A stretch of DNA of 64,000 nt from Aurantiochytrium sp. KH105 (GCA_003116975.1 BGKB01000094.1:186001-250000), one strand, 5' to 3'; numbered from the stretch's first letter, positions 9,553-18,876 are shown. The notes: a model not told the origin generated them from the sequence alone. Program-made: numbers and translations.

Positions 9553-11388
9553 CTAGAGGGCCACCGAAATGGTTGCACGGCTGCCAGTGGCACTGGTGGC
9601 TGGCCGGCTGGCCGTGGATGGCTGCCTGGTGGACGAATTGTCGGTCGGCAGCAATGGGTCCAAGTCTTGGTCGTGTGCTTCACTCCGACCGGCAGCGGAA
9701 GGACAGTATGGCCACCATGCCGGACCGACTTGTTCAACGAATTTGGAGACAGGCGCCTTGTGACAATCACGCGCAGTGGTCCGGAATGTTTTGAGCTCCT
9801 GGAAGAGCAGCGCCTTGTAGCGCGCGAGCTCCCGCGCGAAGCGTGGGTCCTGGGCAAGGTCCTTGCGCTCTTGCGGGTCCGAGGTCAGCTCAAAGAGGCA
9901 GAAGCCACCGTCGCACGGTCTCGAGCCAAAGTCGCCACCCGTGCGCTCCCCGCTGCGTCCGGCGCCGTCCGCAGCCGCCGCCGCGGCTGCGGCCGGCAGT
10001 TGCGGCAGCTCGCGGGCCTCTGCCTTCGCTTCAAGTTTGGACCACCCGTCCGGAAATCCCGCTGAGTCAACAATTATCTTCCACTGACGCCCGTCTGGGG
10101 CATCATAGAGCATACCAAAACCCAAATTCCCGTGGTCGGAGGTATTTCCCAGAGCCACAGAGGTGCGGACAGGCGACTTGTGAGAAGAACCACCATGGTC
10201 GACTTCATCGTTGGGGGCAGCTGAAAGCTGTGACCAGTGTGAGAGTGAGTCCAAGGGAACGGCAGAATGCATCGAAAGCGACGCCGCCTCTGCGAGCGTG
10301 GCCACCCAGTCCGCAATGTGCATGAGACCGCTGTACGTGCCTCGCCGCTTGATCCCGTAGCCGGCGAGCACGCAGGTCCCGCGCACGCCGCCCTCATATA
10401 GAGAGTGCTTCCCACCACGAAAGGGCGTGTTCCGGCTGCCAACGGCATCACTTGTGTCGACGGGCCCGCCGTTGTCTGTTGTGATGACCACAAGAGTCTC
10501 GTCGCCGCCCATTCCGTTTCGCTCGAGAGCTCGGGTGATATTGCCGATCCCGTAGTCGACGGCCGCGAGCATCCCGGCGAACTGGCGCCGTTGCCCTGGG
10601 CCAAGCGTCTCGAGATACGGGGACACGTACTCTTGGGGCACCTGCGTGCCCTGCCAGCCGCCGTAGTGCACGCCTTGATACGCGACGAACAGAAACAGAG
10701 GCGTCTCTCTCCCCGAGGACCCATGGCGATCGATGATCTTGACCGCTCTTTCTGTAAAGTACTCTGTAGAGTATTGCAGTTGCGCCTCTTGTGCAACGCG
10801 AAAGCAAGACTCTGCATTGCAGCGAGGCGCGGTGCCCTCGAGAATGTGAAACCAGCTGTGTCCGGGATCATACGAGCGGCCAAGAAAGTAGTCCCCGCCA
10901 CCGTTGATTAGACCCAAGTACGAATTGAACCCACGATACGTTGGTAGGTACTCCCACGTATGATGACCCAGGTGCCACTTGCCCACCATGTGCGTGGCGT
11001 ACCCGGCACTCTGGAATCTCTCGCTGAGGAGCGTATTGTCGAGTTCGAGGCCGAGACCTGACGCTGGCGTGAGCCAATTATGCAATCCATGGTGATGTGA
11101 GAACCGGCCGCTCATGAGCGCGGCGCGGCTCGGCACGCACGCCGTGTGCGTGTAGTAGCGGCCGAGCTCCAGACCTCTTTGCCGTATCGCGTCAATCTCT
11201 GGCGTGCAGATCTGGTCACCGTTGCGAAAGCCAACATCCGCCCACCCCAGATCGTCAACCACTATCATGACCACGTTTGGTCTCGTCTGCTCCGCCGTCG
11301 CGACCGCCGCCAGGGCTGCGGCCCACGCCCACGCCCACGCCCACGCCCACGCCCACGCCCACGCCCACGCCCACGCCCGCGCCATCAT
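9553..11388 (-). CDS. secreted arylsulfatase B/I/J-like sulfatase with an Ala-Trp repeat signal peptide
   Basis: A type I sulfatase that hydrolyses sulfate esters, probably on glycans, in the secretory or lysosomal route or outside the cell. From the ATG at 11388 it is 611 residues. The core motif CVPSR (Cys84) is the site for conversion to formylglycine. Metal-binding and family motifs follow: VVDDLGWAD near residue 42, GKWHLGHH, TDNGGP and NTPFRGGKHSLYEGGVRG, the last typical of the ARSB/ARSI/ARSJ group. The N-terminus is odd: after Met-Met-Ala-Arg come nine Ala-Trp dipeptides encoded by a perfect hexanucleotide repeat (11321-11374), then AAALAAVATA, which looks like a cleavage region. The gene shares a 652-bp divergent promoter with a sulfotransferase gene. 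Confidence 0.9.
   Translation of the reverse strand: MMARAWAWAWAWAWAWAWAWAWAAALAAVATAEQTRPNVVMIVVDDLGWADVGFRNGDQICTPEIDAIRQRGLELGRYYTHTACVPSRAALMSGRFSHHHGLHNWLTPASGLGLELDNTLLSERFQSAGYATHMVGKWHLGHHTWEYLPTYRGFNSYLGLINGGGDYFLGRSYDPGHSWFHILEGTAPRCNAESCFRVAQEAQLQYSTEYFTERAVKIIDRHGSSGRETPLFLFVAYQGVHYGGWQGTQVPQEYVSPYLETLGPGQRRQFAGMLAAVDYGIGNITRALERNGMGGDETLVVITTDNGGPVDTSDAVGSRNTPFRGGKHSLYEGGVRGTCVLAGYGIKRRGTYSGLMHIADWVATLAEAASLSMHSAVPLDSLSHWSQLSAAPNDEVDHGGSSHKSPVRTSVALGNTSDHGNLGFGMLYDAPDGRQWKIIVDSAGFPDGWSKLEAKAEARELPQLPAAAAAAAADGAGRSGERTGGDFGSRPCDGGFCLFELTSDPQERKDLAQDPRFARELARYKALLFQELKTFRTTARDCHKAPVSKFVEQVGPAWWPYCPSAAGRSEAHDQDLDPLLPTDNSSTRQPSTASRPATSATGSRATISVAL
11321..11374 (-). repeat. (GCCCAC)9 hexanucleotide repeat coding for the signal peptide core
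   Basis: Nine perfect hexamers on the plus strand, with a degenerate tenth (GCCCGC). Read on the minus strand in frame they encode alternating Ala and Trp in the N-terminus of the sulfatase. Confidence 0.95.
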
Positions 11389-12040
11389 CGTCTCCGCTCG
11401 CGCCCAGTCCCAATCCCGTTTTGCCGCGTCCCACTGACCGCCGCCGCTCCCCACCCCCTCCCCTATACTACCTGCCTGTCTTTCAGGTTGCGCTCCGGGC
11501 CGCCATACTAACGCTAGTGAGCGCCGCGGCGTGCACACCCCGCCACGCTTCCTCCTGTGGTAGCTCACCCACTTCCGTGCCGAATTGAGCTTTCGTAGGC
11601 GCTACCAAGAGAGATCGCAGGGTCGGAGAAGTAGTCGGCCGCCAGGGCAGCCAGCGAGGCCCGTGACCGCCTCGCGGCTTGCGACTGCGACGCGGCGCGC
11701 GGGGAGGGAGGGAGGGAGGGAGGGAGGGAGGGAGGGAAGGAGAGCGGGAATGGTCGGCGCGTCTGTACTGAACGGCCCCAAGCGCTCCTGTGGGACGAGT
11801 GTTGATCGTCAAAATTGCGAGGATAAGGTATTTTTTTTACACGGACAGTGAGGCGGCAACAGCCGAGCATCAAAACTGCAACGCGAGGCAACGCAAAGAC
11901 GCTCATCCTCGGGCAAAGCTGAAGGCGTCTGCGAGTGCGAGAGCGAACGTTGTCTTGGCGGGACGGGGCTGGAAAGCTGTTTGTGCCCGGGCGTGCTGGT
12001 ACCAGGCCGCGCAAGAGAGCAAACTTGGAAAGAGCCGCCA
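11389..12040. other. divergent promoter region, sulfatase / sulfotransferase
   Basis: A 652-bp gap between two head-to-head genes of opposite chemistry (sulfate removal and sulfate addition). It contains a GGGA tetranucleotide tract at 11701-11736 able to form a G-quadruplex. No coding sequence is supported. Confidence 0.5.
11701..11736. repeat. (GGGA)n tract, G-quadruplex-capable
   Basis: About nine near-perfect G-run units lie between the divergent sulfatase and sulfotransferase genes. Confidence 0.9.
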
Positions 12041-13327
12041 ATGGGGCCAAAAGACAATATGCTTCTCTCGCAGAGCCCAGCTTCGTCGCCGAGAAAGGCG
12101 CAGTACCTGACGACGAAGCAGTGCATCCTGGCGCTCGCAGTACTCTTCTGCGCAATGTCGTGCGTCTTTGTCGGGGCCATGGTCTTCTTTCTCGGACCAC
12201 AAGAGATCAGCTCCCTCTCAATGAATTTGCCGCTGGGAAAGACCAATATGCTTGACGAGAGCACTTCCTCGACACAAGTCGATGATCCGGAGGACGTTGC
12301 TCTCCTGCAACGCACGTCTCAGATGATCCTGCAGCGTCGTTGTCCCGCAAATGCGCACCTTGAATTCGTCTTTCCTCATGTTCCCAAGGCTGGCGGCCGA
12401 AGCATCGAGACCACCTTCAACGCCGTCGACTTTTTGAGGACGGAAGCACGACATCATCACGTTTCGCTCGAGCCCAGGTCCCAAACGCACAATTTCACAC
12501 TACAAAATGGTCATCGCGACTTTGCGCAGCTCGCCCGAGATCTACGGTGCAATTCCCTGACTTGCGAAGTCACTTCGGACAACTTTTGCAGGCGCTGGAT
12601 TTACGCCGTCCGGGAGCCCGTCGCCCGCTTTGTTTCGGCATTCTACACATCGACCGGGCGGGGCGACGGTGGGCACTTTTTGTGCGCGGTGAACTCAACC
12701 GCGAAACGCATCATCGCAGCAGACCCCGACTTATCAATCGAAGACTGGGCTCGTCTCCCACGCGAGGAACGCGATAAGTGCCGAGGAGTCTTCAACGTCC
12801 ATGTCAATTTTCTTGCGCCTGAGCTGCGCAACGACCCCAAGAGGCAGCTCGAGCTTGCCAAGCAAAGACTTACCTCTGTTATGAGTTGGACACTCATTGT
12901 TGAGGAGCTCGCAGAATCTTTTGAGCTCTTCTCGTATATCTTTGGCTCGGACCTCGTTCATCATGTGCCCGCCTTTAACTACAACAAGTACGAGAAGAAA
13001 CTGAGCGCGCACGCACAAAAGGTCATCGAAGAACACAACCTGTACGACATCGAGCTCTACCAACACGCTCTGGAACACCACCGCATCATGGTAGACCTGA
13101 TGCGCGCTGACAGCTCTGGCCCATTTTACAACAAAACCCCGTTCCGCTGCGACAAGGATGTTGTTTGCTGGGACAAGCTTGCCGGACGCGGTTCCACGTG
13201 GGATGTCACGCAAGCACCAGCTTGGCAGAAGCACTTTCCCAGCAAAGGGCAGGCGAAGACGCGTCAGCTTTGCGCGCCAAGACGCGGGTGTTGGCGAGAG
13301 GATCTCGCGGACTCCAAATTTACATGA
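12041..13327 (+). CDS. Golgi-type carbohydrate sulfotransferase (type II membrane protein)
   Basis: Transfers sulfate from PAPS to a sugar, most likely in the Golgi lumen. From ATG 12041 it is 428 residues: a short cytosolic tail with Lys/Arg, one signal-anchor helix at about 28-51 (CILALAVLFCAMSCVFVGAM), then a lumenal domain. PHVPKAGGRSIETTF (P115-K116) fits the 5'-phosphosulfate loop and REPVARFVSAFY the 3'-phosphate site of the Sulfotransfer_2/HS2ST-type families. Candidate N-glycosylation sites include NFT, NST and NKT. The acceptor is unknown. The stop codon sits in the first unit of a long ATGA repeat. The divergent neighbour is a sulfatase. Confidence 0.8.
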   Translation: MGPKDNMLLSQSPASSPRKAQYLTTKQCILALAVLFCAMSCVFVGAMVFFLGPQEISSLSMNLPLGKTNMLDESTSSTQVDDPEDVALLQRTSQMILQRRCPANAHLEFVFPHVPKAGGRSIETTFNAVDFLRTEARHHHVSLEPRSQTHNFTLQNGHRDFAQLARDLRCNSLTCEVTSDNFCRRWIYAVREPVARFVSAFYTSTGRGDGGHFLCAVNSTAKRIIAADPDLSIEDWARLPREERDKCRGVFNVHVNFLAPELRNDPKRQLELAKQRLTSVMSWTLIVEELAESFELFSYIFGSDLVHHVPAFNYNKYEKKLSAHAQKVIEEHNLYDIELYQHALEHHRIMVDLMRADSSGPFYNKTPFRCDKDVVCWDKLAGRGSTWDVTQAPAWQKHFPSKGQAKTRQLCAPRRGCWREDLADSKFT

Positions 13328-13384
13328 ATGAATGAATGAATGAATGAATGAATGAATGAATGAATGAATGAATGAATGAATGAA
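13324..13384. repeat. (ATGA)15 tetranucleotide repeat overlapping a stop codon
   Basis: A perfect tetranucleotide array whose first unit supplies the TGA stop (13325-13327) of the sulfotransferase gene. Confidence 0.95.
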
Positions 13385-13800
13385 AGGTTAATTGATTGAT
13401 AGTCGTGCACGCATGCATGCGTGGGGGGGGGGGGGGGGGGGGTTCGGGGCCAGTACAATGCAGATTTGTTATTCAACCATGTTATTGTATATGTCATGAG
13501 AGGAGAGAGCCGAAAGTTAAAATGAGAGGAAAGTGATCTTGTGATCTTCTTGCTCTTTACGATTGGTCATGTTGAAGAGGGAGAAATAAGCAGCTTTCTC
13601 TGTCCTTGTCCTCGTCCCTTTTTTTGAAGAATATCCTTGTCCGTATGCGTGCGCAGTCTACTGCAGAAAAAAAAAGGAAGGAGGGAAGGAAAGAATTGGG
13701 AGAGCAATCCATTACGGAAGAAACGTTAAGATGACCGCACGAAACTCCGAAGACGAGCACACTGCATCAGCAAAGAAACTCGCGTGCGACTTTTGCGATA
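13328..13800. other. convergent intergenic region
   Basis: Lies between the 3' ends of the sulfotransferase and the MRH-GH47-PA gene. It has the ATGA array, a 20-base G run (13423-13442) and A-rich sequence near 13670. No gene is seen. Confidence 0.6.
13423..13442. repeat. G20 homopolymer
   Basis: Twenty consecutive G on the plus strand in the 3' intergenic region. The length may be imprecise in any assembly. Confidence 0.85.
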
Positions 13801-16800
13801 CTACAAGAGCTTTGAATCAGAAAGTGGGTCTACCTGACCAGCATTTGGACTTGCCAAGGGTTGATGAATGAGTGAGATCGTCCAGGCATTCGGCGAGCTC
13901 TTCGTGACTGAAAAGCCCCAAGAGTCGAGAACCATTCCGATGAGCTCCTGACCCGTCCACACGGCCCATGGATAGCCCGACGTCTCGAGACGCGTGCGTG
14001 ACGTCTCAATACGCACGTGCACGACATCGTCTGCATCTTTCGCTGCATCCGGGTTACTCTCCGGCGCGTCATTTTCGTCTACATCTACCTCCTCGTCGTC
14101 ATACTCTTCCAGGTCGCGATCCTGCTGCTTGGTGTTACGATGGCGCCCAGCCTGCTGACGAATGCGGTGATAAAGAATGTCCCCATCACGTTTTGACAAC
14201 ATGAACGTGGGCAATTTGGCCCGCGTCGAGGAGAAAAGCGCCGCCATGGCCTTGCCAAAAAGGTCGTCCTGTGCCATGCCCACCATGTAGAAAAGACCTT
14301 CCTCGTCTTTATTCTGTGCGATAAGGAGTGCGAGCGCCCCGGCCTTTTCGGCAAAGAGCGCCTTTTGCTCGAACATGCAGGTTCCACGCCGCACGAGGAC
14401 GACACGATTTGCAACAAGTTCCGGGGGGTAGGCTGCTGCAGAACATCCTTCGGGTTCGACGGCGAGGACTACAGAGCCCTCCACCACTTGTGGAACGGCT
14501 CCGGGCCCAAACTCGGAAAAGCTGCATGCCGTAGGGGCCTGCAGCCGCGACAATGGCGCGCGCGCGTGCTCCATCGTGGACCATGGGCTCGGCCTTGGCG
14601 CGCACGTTGGCCCTGGCCCAGTCGAGATCTCGATGGAACATCGAAGAGCAAAGCCTGGTTTCTTCTGGTTCACATACAGAAACGAAGAATGCATTGGCTC
14701 GCCCTCCATGACTTCTATGGCAGCCAAATCCGTCTCCAGACTTGAGATGGTCACTGCCGAGTTACTAAATTCGTGGTAAAGGTGAAAGCCTGCTTGGAGC
14801 GGTTGGACTTCGTACACTGCGTCTTCCTCCGGTCCAAGACGCACTGTTTGCACATTGGCAAAATCCTCAGCGTCCGCATCTTCTTCCTCCCCCGCAAAAC
14901 CAAGTTCTTCCCGACCATGGTCGGGGTCGTCATTGTCATCGTCGGCAGCGTCAATGTCAACATCGACACCGTCTCTTTGTTCCGAACTGCTTCTGCGCGC
15001 GCTGCCGCCGGCGTCCTCCCCCGAGGCGAGCCTGCTCGCGCGCTTAGCGGCCTTAGAAAGGTAGCCGAATCGCCTGGGTTTGCGAAGGGCCGGGTTTGCG
15101 CCATAGTACGAGGAGACCTGGGAGCTGTCCTGGTCATTGCGATCGATCGCGGGACACATCCATTCCGAGCTCATCGCCTCGTCAGTAAGAGAAGGGACGC
15201 CCCACAGACCTTTGACCTGTTCGCGCAGCGCTGCACGCGCGGAGTTGCTGCGCGGTTTGCGAGAAAATGCAAAACCCATCTCCCGGGCCTTGCGCTGAAA
15301 GTCGGCACGCACAGGGATGAGATGCGCTTCGGTAGAAAACACATAGTTTGCGCCATTATCCTCACGAAATGGACTTTCCTCGTCAAAAAGCAAATAGAGG
15401 TACTTGAGCAGCTCTGAAAGGAAAAACGAGGGCATGGTGTCGTGTAGTCGCTCCGTTTTAATGTCCTTTATACTCGCGTAGCCGCACTCGACGAAGCAGG
15501 CCTGCTCGAGTCCGCGCACCATGTCCCGGCCAGCGACAAGCCAGGCTGGATCTTGCGTGGTAGTGCTCATGTAGAAAACACTCTCTGCCAGCTCGGGTCG
15601 CAAGGGGTAGCCGCGACGAGTGCCTCCGACGAGAGGCTCCCAGCGATCAATGCCAAAGTCCTCTGGAGTGAAGCCAAACTCATTCCAGACGCGCAAGAAG
15701 GCATTGATGGTTCTGCTTGCAGCTTCGGCGTCGCCGACAAGAGTCTGCATGCCCGGCCAAAAGGCTTGCAGATTGTTGAACTGGCGTCGCAGGGTGCTGC
15801 CGCGGTGCATGTTGACCTCAATATACCACGTGTCCCCAACACGCAATCGCCGCACGGCCGCTGCGTAGAGCTTTTGAAACATGACAAAGGCCTCCTCGTC
15901 GCCAAAGGCAATGTAGTGCTTGATGTAATATTCGTAGAGCGAATCAATGTTGGACCCGATTCCGGCTGTCGGTTCGGTCCACCTGCCAGTCTGCACGTCG
16001 ATGTGGCGCCCCACCAGATCGAGCTTGGACCGGTGGTCAAAGATGGCTTTGAGTGCATCTCGCGCGGCAACGCCGTAGCGCGCGTCGTCCGTGAGCACGG
16101 AAAGCAAGCCAAACTCGAGCGAGAGCGAGCCGGCCGCTGCTGTGCACGCTTCCGTCGTCTCGCCGCGTGGCACACCGTGGCGCAGGTTCACAGTTCCGTA
16201 CGGGATCGAGGTTGTGGTTTCAAAGGCAGGAAGGAGTCTGTCGCCGAGGTCACGGGCGAGACGCAAGAGATCGCCATCGTAGTCAGGCATGATGGCCAGA
16301 TCCGGGTCGCTGGCCAACAAGTGAGCGGAAAGCAAGCCTCCAAGAATACGAATCGTCGTCTCAAAGACAGAGACAGTCTGATCGAGGTCAAAGTCGGCAT
16401 GGCTCGAGACGACGCGCACGGCACGCGCAAATTCCGTGTAGTTGCCCACAATGGCAAGCATGTCAAGAGAGTCGATCAAAGTGAGCATGTTGCCAGCGGT
16501 GAGACCAAAGCGCTCGCCGCGGCACGAGAGCGGTTTGAGCTCGTCGAGAGGAAAGGCGTTCTCCATGTAGGCATTGTAACCATGGTAGAACATGCCGCGG
16601 ACCTGCTCGCGAAGATTGATGCGCTCAGTTTCGGAGATGTGCATACGCTTATTTCCTGCGTTGCGCTTCTGGTGGCCAGGAGACGCCCCCTGTGTTGCTT
16701 GCTTTTCCTGAATTCCGCCAATTCCACCGGCCTCTGAGCGCGATTTCGTCGTCGATTGGACAGTCCCAAGATTGTCGATGTCGACGCCATAATCATCATC

Positions 16801-17559
16801 GCTGATTTTCTTTTCTTCGTCATTGTCATTGGACTCGCGTCGAATAGTCCATCGATCTTTCCGTTTGGCGCCTTCTGCAGTACCCTCATTCTCGCGATCA
16901 TCCAGCACGCTACACTCTTGGCTTTCTTCTTCCCAGAGCCGTGGCAACATGCATCCTATGGGGGAGCAGACGGACATAGCGTAGGCGCAAGTAGATACCT
17001 CGGAAACCGTGAGAATGTGCGCAAGCTCGGAAGTTGGGATGGAAGGCGCGGCAGCCAGATCTTCGTCCATGTGCTTGGCTTGGGCAGCGTGTCTGCCGCA
17101 GCAGCGGATCCTGACAATAGTAGACCGCTTCGTCCCAGCTTGCTCGCAGGGCTGGCCGCCTTCGAATTTGTAGGCAATGTAGGTCGGCCGATTATTCTTC
17201 CAGCCGCCCAAGGTGGGCTCGCCGCCGTTGGCCGCGAGCGTGCCTGCCGACCAGTCGACGGATCGAGGGCCCGTTCTGGACTCCATGTGGAACTGACGCA
17301 CCTCTTTTCCATGGCACCATGCGTACTGCCACCATCCGCTACCGCTGGACTCCACGCAGACGCCCTCGAGCGGGCGCAGGAGGTCCTCGACCCGGGCGGC
17401 GACAACCTGGCCCACGGCGGCTCGCGGGTCTCCCGCATCCTCGGTCTCTGCGCGAGCTGCCGTCGTCGCCGCCAGCTGCAGCAGGACGGCCGCCGCCAGG
17501 ACCGCCGCCGCCAGCCGCGCCAGGACCGCCGGCCCTGGCAGCCGCGCGGGCCCCGCCAT
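13801..17559 (-). CDS. MRH lectin + GH47 alpha-mannosidase (EDEM-like) + PA domain fusion
   Basis: Predicted ER-lumen protein of glycoprotein ERAD, 1,252 residues from ATG 17559 with a signal peptide (LARLAAAVLAAAVLLQL). Residues about 66-200 form an MRH domain like OS-9/Yos9: Cys68, the double Trp76-Trp77, Gln89 (VRQFH), Arg152 (VRIRC), Glu187 and Tyr193 match the OS-9 mannose-binding set, including the Glu-to-Tyr spacing. After an acidic linker, a GH47 domain (about 314-750) carries the candidate catalytic acids Glu400 (VFETTIR), Asp539 (NIDSLYEYY) and Glu659 (AESVFYM), and the C-terminal STEAH calcium motif of EDEMs. A second acidic linker precedes a PA domain (about 1005-1135; LVRRGTCMFEQKA), as in EDEM3. 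There is no KDEL-type tail. Domain calls are firm; trimming activity is inferred. Confidence 0.9.
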   Translation of the reverse strand: MAGPARLPGPAVLARLAAAVLAAAVLLQLAATTAARAETEDAGDPRAAVGQVVAARVEDLLRPLEGVCVESSGSGWWQYAWCHGKEVRQFHMESRTGPRSVDWSAGTLAANGGEPTLGGWKNNRPTYIAYKFEGGQPCEQAGTKRSTIVRIRCCGRHAAQAKHMDEDLAAAPSIPTSELAHILTVSEVSTCAYAMSVCSPIGCMLPRLWEEESQECSVLDDRENEGTAEGAKRKDRWTIRRESNDNDEEKKISDDDYGVDIDNLGTVQSTTKSRSEAGGIGGIQEKQATQGASPGHQKRNAGNKRMHISETERINLREQVRGMFYHGYNAYMENAFPLDELKPLSCRGERFGLTAGNMLTLIDSLDMLAIVGNYTEFARAVRVVSSHADFDLDQTVSVFETTIRILGGLLSAHLLASDPDLAIMPDYDGDLLRLARDLGDRLLPAFETTTSIPYGTVNLRHGVPRGETTEACTAAAGSLSLEFGLLSVLTDDARYGVAARDALKAIFDHRSKLDLVGRHIDVQTGRWTEPTAGIGSNIDSLYEYYIKHYIAFGDEEAFVMFQKLYAAAVRRLRVGDTWYIEVNMHRGSTLRRQFNNLQAFWPGMQTLVGDAEAASRTINAFLRVWNEFGFTPEDFGIDRWEPLVGGTRRGYPLRPELAESVFYMSTTTQDPAWLVAGRDMVRGLEQACFVECGYASIKDIKTERLHDTMPSFFLSELLKYLYLLFDEESPFREDNGANYVFSTEAHLIPVRADFQRKAREMGFAFSRKPRSNSARAALREQVKGLWGVPSLTDEAMSSEWMCPAIDRNDQDSSQVSSYYGANPALRKPRRFGYLSKAAKRASRLASGEDAGGSARRSSSEQRDGVDVDIDAADDDNDDPDHGREELGFAGEEEDADAEDFANVQTVRLGPEEDAVYEVQPLQAGFHLYHEFSNSAVTISSLETDLAAIEVMEGEPMHSSFLYVNQKKPGFALRCSIEISTGPGPTCAPRPSPWSTMEHARAPLSRLQAPTACSFSEFGPGAVPQVVEGSVVLAVEPEGCSAAAYPPELVANRVVLVRRGTCMFEQKALFAEKAGALALLIAQNKDEEGLFYMVGMAQDDLFGKAMAALFSSTRAKLPTFMLSKRDGDILYHRIRQQAGRHRNTKQQDRDLEEYDDEEVDVDENDAPESNPDAAKDADDVVHVRIETSRTRLETSGYPWAVWTGQELIGMVLDSWGFSVTKSSPNAWTISLIHQPLASPNAGQVDPLSDSKLL

Positions 17560-18001
17560 CGCGCACCGCGTTTTGAATTTGCTCTGCTCTGCTCTGCTTC
17601 GCGTTGCGTTGCGTTGCCTTGTTGTAAAAGGAGTCTCGGTCTCAGGGCTCGGCACGCTCGCATTCCCACAACTCTTATCGTGCGTGCGTCGCGAGCAGCG
17701 GCGGCGCGCAGGGGAAGAGCGAGGCAAAGCGAGGCGAGGCGCGGCGAGGCGAGACGCACGAGAACGAGCGCGACGCGAAGGACTCGGACCTCGTGTGGAA
17801 AGACGGCGACGCCGCCGACGACGACGACGACAACGAAGACGACGACGACGAAGACGAAGACCTCGTCAACGACCTTGACGTCGACGACGACGTTGACATC
17901 GAGAGCAAGCGCAGAGATTGGATAGAACAAACAGGAGCTGCAGGAGAAGGCGCGACATCCAGCGCAGAGATAAAGTTGAAGGTGGAAGGAGGGCGAGTGA
18001 G
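17560..18001. other. divergent promoter region, MRH-GH47-PA / PRKRIP1
   Basis: 442 bp with a GAC-rich tract at about 17815-17890. One plus frame reads as an Asp/Glu run followed by a plausible-looking peptide, but it has no ATG and ends before 18005. It is treated as noncoding. Confidence 0.4.
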
Positions 18002-18673
18002 ATGAACGGCGGTGGCGGCGCTCGATCGGCCGAAGCCTCGCGGGCAATCCAACAGGCCGTGGCGCAGGGCGACAAGGCGGCTGTCGCTGACGACGCCAAA
18101 TTCCAGCTGAAAAAAGTTGACAACTACTATGGCAGCACTGCAGGCGCAGGGAGCGGCGAGTTCCACGCATACAGACACCTTCGACGCAAAGAGCAAGAGC
18201 GCATGGCAGCGCTTGAGAAAAGCGATGAGGATGCCAGGGCCCGAAACGAGTTCAATGCGCGTCGTAAACGTGATCAAGAGGCCATCGATGCAAAGTCGCG
18301 AAAACGTGCAGAAAAGCGCAAACGCCAAAAGGAACGAAAACGTCTCCACGCTTCTTCTCATTCTGCTGCTATTGCTGTGGCTACTTCTTCTTCATCTTTA
18401 TCTGCAACATCTTCACAAGGGCCAGCCACTAAAACGGACAATCTCGATCATGCTCATGAACCATCATCAACTCTCGAAAATGTTGGAAAGATAGAAGCAC
18501 CGCCACCAGAACCCAAGACAAATGCTGTGGAGAAGAAGAAGGGCGAGGATGAGGACGAGGACGCCGAGGAAGCGATGCGAGCGCGCAAATTGAACAAGTT
18601 TTCTAACGACGGTAGTTTCCTAGACGCTGTCAACGCGCTCAAGGAGTATGCGGCTGCACCCGAGACCAAATGA
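18002..18673 (+). CDS. PRKRIP1: PRKRIP1-like spliceosome protein (DUF1168)
   Basis: A small, highly charged nuclear protein; in animals PRKRIP1 is found in catalytic-stage spliceosomes. It is 223 residues from ATG 18002; the frame is open upstream to 17918 without an ATG. The family signature is clear: YYGSTAGAGSGEFHAYRHL (about 41-59), then a long Lys/Arg/Glu helix (RRKEQERMAALEKS... RKRAEKRKRQKERKR). A Ser/Thr-rich region, an acidic EDEDEDAEE stretch and a conserved-looking C-terminus (FSNDGSFLDAVNALKEY) follow. The first 40 residues match animal PRKRIP1 poorly, so an upstream exon is possible. Confidence 0.8.
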   Translation: MNGGGGARSAEASRAIQQAVAQGDKAAVADDAKFQLKKVDNYYGSTAGAGSGEFHAYRHLRRKEQERMAALEKSDEDARARNEFNARRKRDQEAIDAKSRKRAEKRKRQKERKRLHASSHSAAIAVATSSSSLSATSSQGPATKTDNLDHAHEPSSTLENVGKIEAPPPEPKTNAVEKKKGEDEDEDAEEAMRARKLNKFSNDGSFLDAVNALKEYAAAPETK

Positions 18674-18725
18674 GTCCACTTCATTAGGAAGAGAAGATAC
18701 AGGTGCATCACAAGAGCGAGAAAAT

Positions 18726-18773
<48 letters not shown>
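18726..18773. repeat. (AGC)16 microsatellite
   Basis: Sixteen perfect AGC units between the convergent ends of the PRKRIP1-like and ARPC3 genes. Confidence 0.95.
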
Positions 18774-18774
<1 letters not shown>

Positions 18775-18876
18775 GGGATGTGAAAAAGGAACATGTAACG
18801 ATTTTTTGGGGGATAAAAGAGGGAAAGGCGTGATGGGTATTTGCAGTCGCAGGGGTGGAGATGAGGGCGAGCGAGC

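Noticed and set aside
15553-16737. 394-codon plus frame inside the GH47 region
   Set aside because: Antisense to conserved GH47 motifs and without its own domain.
17760-18005. Acidic plus-strand frame (Asp/Glu run) before the PRKRIP1-like gene
   Set aside because: No ATG, made mostly by a GAC/GAA repeat, and out of frame with the downstream protein; no supporting splice site was clear.
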